Below, in pieces: positions 1 through 7,042 of a stretch of DNA of 41,464 bases. This DNA comes from an uncultured Caulobacterales bacterium (lineage in GTDB: Bacteria; Pseudomonadota; Alphaproteobacteria; Caulobacterales; Maricaulaceae), in assembly GCA_937965735.1 (NCBI GenBank), contig CALCKU010000065.1, forward strand, positions 1 to 41,464, given 5' to 3'. The stretch's first letter is position 1, and each line of letters opens with the position of its first letter. Made by a program: the position numbers and the translations under genes. The notes beneath the pieces are model-generated. The model was not told where the DNA came from and ran no database searches. It saw only the letters and a list, made by a program, of their open reading frames with translations.

Positions 1-1072
1 TGGACGCCAGAGTAAATCCTGTATCCGTATCCACCATCCAAGCCTGAATATCGCCGTTACCAAATGTGCCGAACTGGTAAATTCCTTCCCAGTTCCAATC
101 CCATAGTCCCGAGGCCCCAAAAACACGCGTTCCAATTGAATGCCGCTCCTCTTGGCCAGCGCCCTGCACATAATTACCAAAGTCGTCGCGAAAGCCTATA
201 TAGTAAATGTCTATAGAGCTTGCAGGAATAATATTGCTCCCCCCACTTGCATAGACACTCCAAAGCCAGCGCGTGTCACCGAAACTATCATCAAGAACCC
301 CTTTTTTCTGGGTGACAGGACGCGCCACAAATCCGTCAATTTTCCAATCGGGAATATCCAGTGTTAATCGGGCCACGTCGAAATTAAGGCGGTTATTTGG
401 CCCCTCCCGAACCGATAAAAGTCGACCCGAGCCCAGTGCCAACTCTTGTCGGCCTATACGCGCAGAGAGGGTCGATGCTCCCGAATCGCCAAGCGGGATT
501 GACGTTTCCACAAAAGCATTTTGAAATTCAAACAGATTTTCATCCAATGGCCCAGACCCGTTTTTACGGCCAAGTTGATATGTATGAAAACCCTCTGCAA
601 AAACTCGAAAATGGGTTCCAATTCGCAGGTCACCGTGCAAGGTCAAGCGTTGCAACCACGCACCGTCTCCGTCTTGCAGAGACTCGCCAAAGCCTTGATT
701 AGCCGTATATTCATAACGTTGCCTGACTTGTCCCCCAAGGGTCAGCTCAACACCCTCAGCCAAAGGGATATATTTCAGACGGTCTTGTATACCCCGAATA
801 CCGTCTCGTTTATCCGAACCGCGTTTACAAATCTTGTCTTCATACGGCATGAAGCCATAACGATTTTCGCAAGAGGGCTGAGCCGTATCGTTATTTTCAG
901 ACTGGCCCGCATTCGCAAAGGCCGAAACGGGACTCAAGGTCATCATTATTACAGACATAAGAGCGGCCCAATGAAACGGTCTATTGGTTTGGTTTCGATC
1001 AGCCGCGTCTTCATGCAAGGGTGTGTGCAAGGGTGTATGATCGGGTCGCTTATGTAATGGTTGTTTTTGCAA
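1..1072 (-). CDS. Alginate-export-type outer-membrane porin, N-terminal part (runs off window)
   Basis: A minus-strand frame stays open from about 1072 to the left edge (357 codons, no stop in the window). It starts with a basic stretch and a signal-peptide-like segment ending in SAFANA, followed by a Cys-containing linker and alternating amphipathic strands rich in aromatic and Gly residues (for example RIGRQELALGSGRLLSVREG), as expected for a beta-barrel. The pattern matches the alginate export (AlgE-like) family, where an outer-membrane barrel passes anionic polysaccharide or oligosaccharide. The proposed start is TTG at 1072, a few bases after an AAGGG stretch. The first in-frame ATG (958) would leave a signal peptide without positive charge, so I prefer the upstream start. 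The C-terminal half of the barrel lies outside the window. The family is inferred by eye; the substrate is unknown. Confidence 0.75.
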   Translation of the reverse strand, partial: MQKQPLHKRPDHTPLHTPLHEDAADRNQTNRPFHWAALMSVIMMTLSPVSAFANAGQSENNDTAQPSCENRYGFMPYEDKICKRGSDKRDGIRGIQDRLKYIPLAEGVELTLGGQVRQRYEYTANQGFGESLQDGDGAWLQRLTLHGDLRIGTHFRVFAEGFHTYQLGRKNGSGPLDENLFEFQNAFVETSIPLGDSGASTLSARIGRQELALGSGRLLSVREGPNNRLNFDVARLTLDIPDWKIDGFVARPVTQKKGVLDDSFGDTRWLWSVYASGGSNIIPASSIDIYYIGFRDDFGNYVQGAGQEERHSIGTRVFGASGLWDWNWEGIYQFGTFGNGDIQAWMVDTDTGFTLAS

Positions 1073-1513
1073 AATCTCTACCCTTATATCGCTTTATTCT
1101 TCTGTCTAAATTACGTCTCATAACACAGCTACAGCAAATTTGCACATATTAGGCCGTCACGAAAACGGAACACCCCCTGCAAATACACTGGGTCAAAGAG
1201 ATTGTAGGTTAAGCCTATAGCCATATGAGCGCCGTAAGGCTGTTTGGTCTTATATATCGACATTCAATATGAGACTAAACGGGTCGTCGCGCCGTCTCGG
1301 CCTGTCAAGCGAAGGCCATTTCAAAATCTTCACTGTCCCATGTTTAAACGCTTAGAATATTTCGAGCACACTAAGCATGAGACGCTGTTAAATCAGGCTC
1401 AATCGCGGGCCGATATGCTTCACCCTGTCATAGAAAGACCAACATATATTTTCTCAATTTTCTTTTAATTCAGTTACCGCTTCCTATATAGAGTAGGCAG
1501 TAAAGGAGACCGT
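1073..1513. other. Intergenic region between porin and panD
   Basis: This 441-base stretch separates two divergent genes. It must hold both promoters, but I cannot place a convincing -35/-10 pair; the AT-rich stretch just before 1500 is the likeliest panD promoter. A 74-codon plus-strand frame (1244-1468) opens with TTG, has no ribosome binding site and shows no recognisable domain, so I do not call it a gene. Confidence 0.5.
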
Positions 1514-1876
1514 ATGTTGCTCACAATGATGAAAGCTAAAATTCACCGCGCAACGGTGACGCAGGCTGATTTACACTATGAGGGGTCAATTTCAATTGAT
1601 CAGGACTTACTGGAGCTATCCGGCATTCTACCCAATGAGCAAGTTGACATCCTCAATATCAATAATGGTGAACGGTTTACGACTTATGCAATTAAAGCCC
1701 CTAGAGGCTCTAAAACCTTTGGCTTAAACGGCGCGGCAGCGCGGCGCGTTCAGATTGGCGACCGCATCATAATTATTACTTACGGCCAGATGAAGGCCAA
1801 GAAAGCGCGTGATTTCACCCCAAATGTCGTTATGCTTGACGCCGAAAATAACGTCTATACGCCAAACGAAACATAG
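1514..1876 (+). CDS. panD: Aspartate 1-decarboxylase proenzyme
   Basis: PanD makes beta-alanine from L-aspartate for pantothenate and coenzyme A synthesis in the cytoplasm. The 120-residue protein follows the family pattern closely: [17 protein letters not shown] near the N-terminus, with Gly24-Ser25 at the self-cleavage site that creates the pyruvoyl cofactor. Lys9, Tyr22 and the FTTYAI segment around Tyr58 are active-site positions in the family, and NGAAAR follows. An AGGAG sequence at 1504-1508 sits five bases before the ATG and fixes the start. The length is close to the usual 115-130 residues. Its neighbours (porin and SIMPL lipoprotein) are unrelated, so it probably forms a single-gene transcript. 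Confidence 0.95.
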   Translation: MLLTMMKAKIHRATVTQADLHYEGSISIDQDLLELSGILPNEQVDILNINNGERFTTYAIKAPRGSKTFGLNGAAARRVQIGDRIIIITYGQMKAKKARDFTPNVVMLDAENNVYTPNET

Positions 1877-1945
1877 AGCTTTCTGAAAACAGAACGCAGG
1901 TTAGGCAAGACCGCACGCATTAAAGATGTCATTCGAAAGGATGTC

Positions 1946-1985
1946 GGTTGGGACATTATAGGCCAACCCTGTTTCCTTTAATAGC
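1946..1985 (+). terminator. Possible weak terminator after panD
   Basis: GGTTGG (1946-1951) and CCAACC (1963-1968) form a 6-bp stem with an 11-base loop. A pyrimidine-rich stretch with broken T-runs follows. It lies about 70 bases after the panD stop, between convergent genes. The stem is short, so the call is tentative. Confidence 0.35.
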
Positions 1986-1987
1986 GT

Positions 1988-2704
1988 TCATTCTTTTATG
2001 GCATAAGTCATATTGACAACAATCCGCACGGAGTGCTCTCCGGCTGATATTTGTGTCTCTGCCACACTATCCATCGCCATTGACATGCGCGCCATTGGCA
2101 TGGGTTGCGGCGTGTAACCGCCACCGCCTTCACTTAAAGACTGTAATTTACCAAGCTTCACACCCGCTGCCTCTGCCATAGACTCTGCCTTAGCCTTAGC
2201 GATTTTAATCGCCTCTTCGCGGGCCGTCGCTTCAGCGGCTTCACTGTCTTTAACAGAGAACTGCACACCATAAATATTATTGACCCCCGCTTTGACGAGC
2301 GCATCTAACATCGGCCCCACCGCTGCAATATTGTCTGTTTTAACCGACACTGTATTTCTGGCTTCATACCCTTCAAGGGTTGGCGCTTGACGGTTTTGGT
2401 AATTATAGCGCGGCTTTAAGGAGAGTTGCGAGGTTTGAATATTTTTAGGCAGAATACCTGCCGATTTTAAGTGCTCAAAAACCGCCTCCATTTGATTGGC
2501 GTTCGCCTGCATCGCAGCGCCCGCGGTCTTACCTTGTGTGATAACACCCGCAGAGACAGAGGCCGTATCGGGGGCTTGGGCGCTTACGCCGGTCGCAGAA
2601 ACTGAAATCAAAGGTTTAGACAGGCTCGACCCTGTCGGTACTGTATTTCCAGAATGACAAGCCATTAATAAAAGCGCCGTTGCACCGAGTAATACATATT
2701 TCAT
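1988..2704 (-). CDS. SIMPL-domain (DUF541) lipoprotein
   Basis: This 238-residue protein starts with a lipoprotein signal peptide whose lipobox reads LLMAC (Cys16), so it is probably anchored in the envelope. The rest fits the SIMPL/DUF541 family of periplasmic proteins: an early SVSAG beta strand, a helix in which pairs of residues are counted off (ANANQMEAVFEHLKSAGI), a central LEGYEARNTVSVKT strand typical of the domain, then an A/E/K-rich helix (EEAIKIAKAKAESMAEAAGVKLGK), and a final strand SVRIVVNMTYAI. A Met/Pro-rich insert (PQPMPMARMSMAM) near the C-terminus is unusual and could contact metal, but this is speculation. The start has AGGATGGG upstream. Biochemical roles of the family are poorly defined. 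It is divergent from the carboxyltransferase gene. Confidence 0.85.
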   Translation of the reverse strand: MKYVLLGATALLLMACHSGNTVPTGSSLSKPLISVSATGVSAQAPDTASVSAGVITQGKTAGAAMQANANQMEAVFEHLKSAGILPKNIQTSQLSLKPRYNYQNRQAPTLEGYEARNTVSVKTDNIAAVGPMLDALVKAGVNNIYGVQFSVKDSEAAEATAREEAIKIAKAKAESMAEAAGVKLGKLQSLSEGGGGYTPQPMPMARMSMAMDSVAETQISAGEHSVRIVVNMTYAIKE

Positions 2705-3013
2705 AATCGCCCATCCTGCTCATAAAAGCTGTGTTTCGTCTTTGAGCAAGATATAATCTTGTCCGTAAATGTCTAGAACCCAAAACAGCTCTATCCATAA
2801 CATCAGTATCAAGTGCAGGCCTATCCCGATCAGGCCGCGTCAAGACCACTACGGACCGATGAAACGGCGGTAATATTAACCGCAATCTTATTTCCTTTTA
2901 CGGCCAATTCCTTTTTTGCCAATTCCTACCTTATTCCTATCCCCGTTCCAGTGCCCGCATGGATGCTTAAAATTAGATTTGACCCTCATATATTCCTTTC
3001 GCTACAACGGCTT
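2705..3013. other. Divergent intergenic region, SIMPL lipoprotein / carboxyltransferase
   Basis: This 309-base stretch lies between the divergent starts. The carboxyltransferase reading frame remains open back to 2813, so an N-terminal extension (alternative ATG at 2963) cannot be excluded. However, the translated extension is hydrophobic and low in complexity (IPIPVPVPAW) and is unlike any start of the family. I take the region as the promoter area for both genes and see no clear operator. Confidence 0.5.
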
Positions 3014-4582
3014 ATGACACACCCGCCTTCTGATTGGACAGCCGAGCTTGATGAACTGAAACGGCGCGAAGCTTTTTCTGAGAAAATGGGCGGAGCGGAA
3101 AAAGTTGCCCGTCAACACGCACACGGGAAAATGGATGCACGGGCCCGAATAGACAGTCTTCTGGACGATCAATCTTTTCGCGAAATTGGAAAAATTGCTG
3201 GCAAAGGCACATATGCTAAAGACGGCACACTGGAGCATGTTTCCCCGTCAAATTTTATTTTTGGACGCGGACGTATCAATGGGCGCACTTTAGCCCTAAC
3301 AGCCGATGATTTCACCGTGCGCGGCGGCGCAGCAGACGCTGCCATTTACCGTAAATTTGTCATGGCCGAACAAATGGCACATGAACTACGCCTCCCGCTT
3401 ATTCGTATGATTGACGGTACGGGCGGCGGGGGTTCGGTAAAAATGCTTGACGCCATGGGTTTTACCTATGTGCCATTTGTACCGGGTTGGGAACATGTCG
3501 TAAAAAACCTAGACACTGTACCGGTCGTTGGATTAGCCCTTGGCCCAACCGCAGGCCTCGGCGCGGCGCGAGTTGTCGCCAGTCATTACTCGGTCATGGT
3601 CAAAGGCCTCTCTCAAATCTTTACGGCGGGCCCTGCCATTGTCGGAGCTCTTGACCATAAAATGAGACCTAATGTAGATGGTAGACATGAACCCGCGCAA
3701 GCCGATTTAGATAAAGAGGCTTTAGGTGGATATGAAATCCATACTCGAAACGGCGTGATTGACGACGCAGCCGAGAGCGAAGACGATGCCTTTCGTATGG
3801 CGCGAAATTTCCTGTCATTCCTACCCGATTATGTCGGGGCGCCGCTACCGCGTACCACCAATACAGATCCCGTTTCGCGCTCGGACGAGGCCTTACTCTC
3901 GGTCGTGCCGCGTGACAAAACACAAGCCTATAATATGCGCCGTATTATCAATAGCCTTGCGGATTTGGACTCTGTTTTCGAAATGGGACGGGGTTGGGGG
4001 CGCGGCGTGATAACGGCATTTGCTCGCTTTGACGGTTGGCCTGTCGCGGTCATGGCCAATGACCCAATGTTTCTGGGCGGTTCATGGACAGCGGACAGTG
4101 CCGAAAAAGCAAAGCGCTTTATCCAACTCGCTGAAAAATTTCAGATCCCCGTGATTAATCTTGTCGATAATCCAGGGTTTATGATTGGCCTTGAGGCTGA
4201 AAAGGCCGCCACAATACGGTGCGGTGTAGACGCTATGAATGGTATTTACCGTTCCACCATGCCGTGGGCGAGTGTTATAATCCGCAAAGCTTACGGCGTT
4301 GCTGGGGCGGCAATGTCAAACCATTCAAAATTTCAATATCGCTTGGCATGGCCGTCCGGGGATTGGGGGTCATTGCCCATAGAAGGCGGGGTAGAAGTTG
4401 CCTATCAATCAGAGCTCGTAAAATCCGAGGACCCTGTTCTTGCGCTAAAGGCGATTAAAGCGCGCCTTAAAAATGTCACATCCCCGTTTCGTACGGCTGA
4501 GCAGTTTATGATCGAAGATATTATTGATCCAAGGGAGACCCGAGAAAGACTGTGTGAATTTATCAATCTTGTAACGCGGTAA
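3014..4582 (+). CDS. Acyl-CoA carboxylase carboxyltransferase (beta) subunit
   Basis: This belongs to the biotin-dependent carboxyltransferase family (propionyl-CoA/methylcrotonyl-CoA carboxylase beta type), which moves CO2 from carboxybiotin to an acyl-CoA. With the start at ATG 3014 it has 522 residues, close to the usual 510-540. The start gives a typical N-terminus (DELKRREAFSEKMGGAEKVARQHAHGK). N-terminal CT-domain hallmarks are the FTVRGGAAD segment and the glycine-rich TGGGGSVKML oxyanion region. C-terminal CT-domain hallmarks are VINLVDNPGFMIG, the ATIRCGVDAM helix and KAYGVAGAAM. No biotin carboxylase or biotin carrier gene is adjacent, so its partner must be encoded elsewhere and the acyl substrate cannot be assigned. 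It consumes bicarbonate indirectly, and an inorganic-carbon uptake block follows on the other strand. Confidence 0.85.
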   Translation: MTHPPSDWTAELDELKRREAFSEKMGGAEKVARQHAHGKMDARARIDSLLDDQSFREIGKIAGKGTYAKDGTLEHVSPSNFIFGRGRINGRTLALTADDFTVRGGAADAAIYRKFVMAEQMAHELRLPLIRMIDGTGGGGSVKMLDAMGFTYVPFVPGWEHVVKNLDTVPVVGLALGPTAGLGAARVVASHYSVMVKGLSQIFTAGPAIVGALDHKMRPNVDGRHEPAQADLDKEALGGYEIHTRNGVIDDAAESEDDAFRMARNFLSFLPDYVGAPLPRTTNTDPVSRSDEALLSVVPRDKTQAYNMRRIINSLADLDSVFEMGRGWGRGVITAFARFDGWPVAVMANDPMFLGGSWTADSAEKAKRFIQLAEKFQIPVINLVDNPGFMIGLEAEKAATIRCGVDAMNGIYRSTMPWASVIIRKAYGVAGAAMSNHSKFQYRLAWPSGDWGSLPIEGGVEVAYQSELVKSEDPVLALKAIKARLKNVTSPFRTAEQFMIEDIIDPRETRERLCEFINLVTR

Positions 4583-4644
4583 GCGCCAATCTGCGCTTAG
4601 ATTATTCTCTTTGTTTAGACCATGACTTATTGCGCTTGGGTTAT

Positions 4645-4678
4645 ATAAAAAAGCTCGGCACAATTAAGGGCCGAGCTT
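4645..4678 (-). terminator. Rho-independent terminator of the carbonic-anhydrase gene
   Basis: AAGCTCGGC (4651-4659) and GCCGAGCTT (4670-4678) form a perfect 9-bp stem with a 10-base loop. On the minus strand the stem is followed directly by a run of T (complement of the A-run 4647-4652). It lies about 40 bases after the minus-strand stop at 4720. Confidence 0.85.
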
Positions 4679-4719
4679 CCAATAATTAAAGTCTAATAAG
4701 CACGTCTTTGAAGACAAAC

Positions 4720-5580
4720 TTATTCAATCGGAGATAAAAGCTCTTGTGCCGTTACAAGTTGGCGAACGCCGTGTGACTTTGTTTCATTGAAAACATTGCC
4801 TTGCTCCGCCCAGCGGTGCAACGAGCTAATATCAACACGCGCGCAATTTGGGCGTACACTCCAAGTTACGCTTAGCGGTGAGCACGTCGATTGATCATAG
4901 CTCGGCCCTGTTGTTGAACCCCGAAATACAACAGGCGCACCTGTGTCAGACGGAATCATACCCGCTTGGTGAAAACCACTCGCAGCTTTGCCTTTATAAT
5001 CCATTGTTGTGAAATCAAGGGCATTTACGGGATCATTCACGACCAAGAAAACTTGCGCTTCAACGCGAAGAAGCGGATCTGTACACGTGTCTGATAAACA
5101 AGATCCTAAACCTTCACCTGGTTGAATGTCACAAGATGTATGCACCCAATGGACTTCGATTGTATCGCCCGGTTTGACGCCTTTATACGCGCCTTTACCC
5201 TCATAGGGATCCATCAATTCAGTTTCAGACAGAGAACTCGCATCATTACACGCATAGCCGCCAGACGCAGTGTCATTGACGAAGACGCTAAAACCTGGCC
5301 CTTTATGCTCGGCATTTGTGTGTGTATGAATATTACACAAGTTCATCTCTGTGGACGCTGGTGCCATTTTAAATTTCGTCATGTTCAAACCGGTTAAGCT
5401 TGAAATGTCACGCGGCGTTTGCGGCCCCATATCTGTACAGAGATTAGCGGTTTTAGCCGCGACCTGAACCGTTGCTTCCGAATTAGCATCCGTCACACTG
5501 CCTGTTTCTTTTACAGATGTCGGAGATGAGCAAGACACTAAAATAAGGCATGATGCCATTGCAAGTAATTTAGTTTTCAT
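4720..5580 (-). CDS. Delta-class carbonic-anhydrase-like lipoprotein
   Basis: The 286-residue protein has a lipoprotein signal (LILVSC, Cys17), which places it in the envelope. The mature part carries a His-rich metal-site motif NIHTHTNAEHKG (His85, His87, His92) followed by EVHWVHTSCD (His144, His147), and ends with PLSVTWSVRPNCARVDIS. This pattern is what I know from bacterial proteins annotated as delta-class carbonic anhydrase, the class first found in diatoms: zinc bound by His residues, reversible CO2 hydration. Several paired cysteines (Cys48, 82, 111, 150, 161, 166, 233, 246) suit a disulfide-bonded periplasmic domain. GAGGG precedes the ATG. Its position 125 bases after sbtB supports a role in bicarbonate supply. 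I rely on motif memory, so the exact class needs a profile search; an uncharacterised metal-binding lipoprotein is the alternative. Confidence 0.72.
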   Translation of the reverse strand: MKTKLLAMASCLILVSCSSPTSVKETGSVTDANSEATVQVAAKTANLCTDMGPQTPRDISSLTGLNMTKFKMAPASTEMNLCNIHTHTNAEHKGPGFSVFVNDTASGGYACNDASSLSETELMDPYEGKGAYKGVKPGDTIEVHWVHTSCDIQPGEGLGSCLSDTCTDPLLRVEAQVFLVVNDPVNALDFTTMDYKGKAASGFHQAGMIPSDTGAPVVFRGSTTGPSYDQSTCSPLSVTWSVRPNCARVDISSLHRWAEQGNVFNETKSHGVRQLVTAQELLSPIE

Positions 5581-5705
5581 AGGAACCCTCTATTGTTGTG
5601 AACAGTTGAATAACATGTTTTTGAAAACATAATAATATAATAATTGAATGCTATCTATAGATTTTATTTATATTTATTGGCTTTTTTAAAAATTTATACT
5701 TTGCA

Positions 5706-6026
5706 TTAAAATTTATCTTTGCGAATTACCTGCACATCGGAAACGCTCAAAACGCCAATATGCATACCGATCAGGACTTCAAGTTTTTGCGTGACCGCGT
5801 CTATGAGCGCAACGTCCATAATTGAAATAATCAAGACCATATCGCCACTGGCTGAAATATCTGTTCCGCGCTGCCAGCGCCGTCCATTTCCAGACTCTCC
5901 AAGACTAAAACCTGCCATGCACGGAAGGGCTGAATAGCCCGTCACCCCGCAGCCTTCCAAAATTCGACAAGCGCGTTTAAATGCAGGCTTTTCAATGATA
6001 AGTTCCAAACGTTTTTTATCAAACAT
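5706..6026 (-). CDS. sbtB: PII-like protein, SbtB type (regulator of SbtA)
   Basis: The 106-residue protein has the PII/GlnB-like ferredoxin fold pattern: strand RLELIIEKP, helix FKRACRILEGC, strand VTGYSAL, then a long T-loop (residues about 36-58, AGFSLGESGNGRRWQRGTDI) with Gly/Arg residues, strand MVLIISIMD, helix IDAVTQKLEVLI, and a last strand. It starts 12 bases after sbtA, which is the usual arrangement for SbtB. In cyanobacteria SbtB is a trimer that binds adenine nucleotides (cAMP, AMP, ADP, ATP, c-di-AMP) and plugs SbtA through its T-loop. Unlike the cyanobacterial form, this protein ends at RKDKF and lacks the C-terminal Cys-containing loop (GPEGC type), so redox and apyrase-type control tied to that loop is probably absent. 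Nucleotide binding is inferred. Confidence 0.85.
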   Translation of the reverse strand: MFDKKRLELIIEKPAFKRACRILEGCGVTGYSALPCMAGFSLGESGNGRRWQRGTDISASGDMVLIISIMDVALIDAVTQKLEVLIGMHIGVLSVSDVQVIRKDKF

Positions 6027-6038
6027 TGTCGTCCCTTT

Positions 6039-7037
6039 CTATAAGCCCGTAATCCACTGACCGAGCAAGATATAAAGCGGAATACCCAGAGTCAGATTAA
6101 ACGGAAATGTTACCCCCAAAGACAGCGTTAAATAAATTGATGGTTGCGCCTGCGGAAGCGCTAAGCGCATGGCGGCAGGTACGGCAATATATGACGCAGA
6201 AGCCGCAAGCGTAATCAGGAGCGCCGCATTGCCAGCACTAATGTTCAAAACGTAACAAAAACCGCATGCAATCATAGCCGAGATTAGGGGCATATAAACC
6301 CCAAAGCCAAGAGCCCCCACATTTAAATCTCGCCAACCTTGGCGCAGGCCGCGGCCAGCTGACAAACCCATATCCAGCAAGAAGAGGCATAAAACCCCTT
6401 GAAATGGGTCAACAAAGAAAGGCGATATTTTCTCCATACCAGCCTCACCTGTTATCCACCCAATCAAGAGCGCGCCAACAAGCACAACGACGGACGCATT
6501 GAGCATAACTTCACGCACAAGCTCGCCTCTTTCAGACCCTATTGCCCCCTCGCCAATCGCGCCTTTTTCTTTAAGACCTTTGCGGGCAAGCATGAGCGCA
6601 GACATAATCGCTGGAACTTCCATGACGGCGGCAATCGCTACCATATAGCCAGAGGTCGAAATCCCCGCCAATTGCAGGGCTTGCGTCGCGGCAACGTAAG
6701 TAACGATTGATATGGACCCGTAATGCCCCGCCGTTGCGGCAGCATTGATACGGTCCATACCACTGGTCAAGCGCAAAGCAAGATAGGCCAGAAAAGGCAA
6801 TCCGAAAGACAGAATTAAAGCAATAAGGGCCAAGAAAATAAAATCAGGCCCCAAAACGGCCTTTGACATTTCAACGCCGCCTTTAAGGCCAATCGCCATC
6901 ATTAAATAAAGCGCGAGCCCCTTGGCGAAAGCCTCTGGCACTGTCATTTGTGACCGTAAAAGCGCCGCAATAAGGCCTAAGACAAAAAACAGGACAATCG
7001 GCGATAAGAGTGTCGAGAGCGCTAAATCGAGTGACAT
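6039..7037 (-). CDS. sbtA: Sodium-dependent bicarbonate transporter, SbtA type
   Basis: This 332-residue integral membrane protein has about ten hydrophobic segments arranged as two inverted halves. It matches the Sbt_1 family: LSPIVLFFVLGLIAALLRSQ near the start, the MAIGLKGGVEMS segment (first half), ATAGHYGSISIVTYVAA (substrate/Na+ region with the conserved GHYGSIS), a cytosolic linker with LARKGLKEKG, FQGVLCLFLLDMGLSAGR, and a second-half LAASASYIAVPAAMRLALPQA. SbtA takes up HCO3- with Na+ across the inner membrane at high affinity. The coding region sits five bases after the permease gene and 12 bases before sbtB, so all three probably share an mRNA. It is slightly shorter than cyanobacterial SbtA (about 370 residues), mostly in the central linker. 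Na+ dependence here is by family. Confidence 0.93.
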   Translation of the reverse strand: MSLDLALSTLLSPIVLFFVLGLIAALLRSQMTVPEAFAKGLALYLMMAIGLKGGVEMSKAVLGPDFIFLALIALILSFGLPFLAYLALRLTSGMDRINAAATAGHYGSISIVTYVAATQALQLAGISTSGYMVAIAAVMEVPAIMSALMLARKGLKEKGAIGEGAIGSERGELVREVMLNASVVVLVGALLIGWITGEAGMEKISPFFVDPFQGVLCLFLLDMGLSAGRGLRQGWRDLNVGALGFGVYMPLISAMIACGFCYVLNISAGNAALLITLAASASYIAVPAAMRLALPQAQPSIYLTLSLGVTFPFNLTLGIPLYILLGQWITGL

Positions 7038-7042
7038 TCAGA

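Noticed and set aside
1244-1468. 74-codon plus-strand frame upstream of panD
   Set aside because: It starts with TTG, has no ribosome binding site and no domain.
2813-3013. N-terminal extension of the carboxyltransferase
   Set aside because: The frame is open, but the translated extension is proline-rich and hydrophobic with no similarity to the family; ATG 3014 gives the standard start.
5653-5662. ATCTATAGAT perfect palindrome upstream of the carbonic-anhydrase-like gene
   Set aside because: It contains CTAT and ATAG but with a two-base instead of seven-base spacing, so it is not an OxyR site, and such a short AT-rich palindrome can occur by chance.
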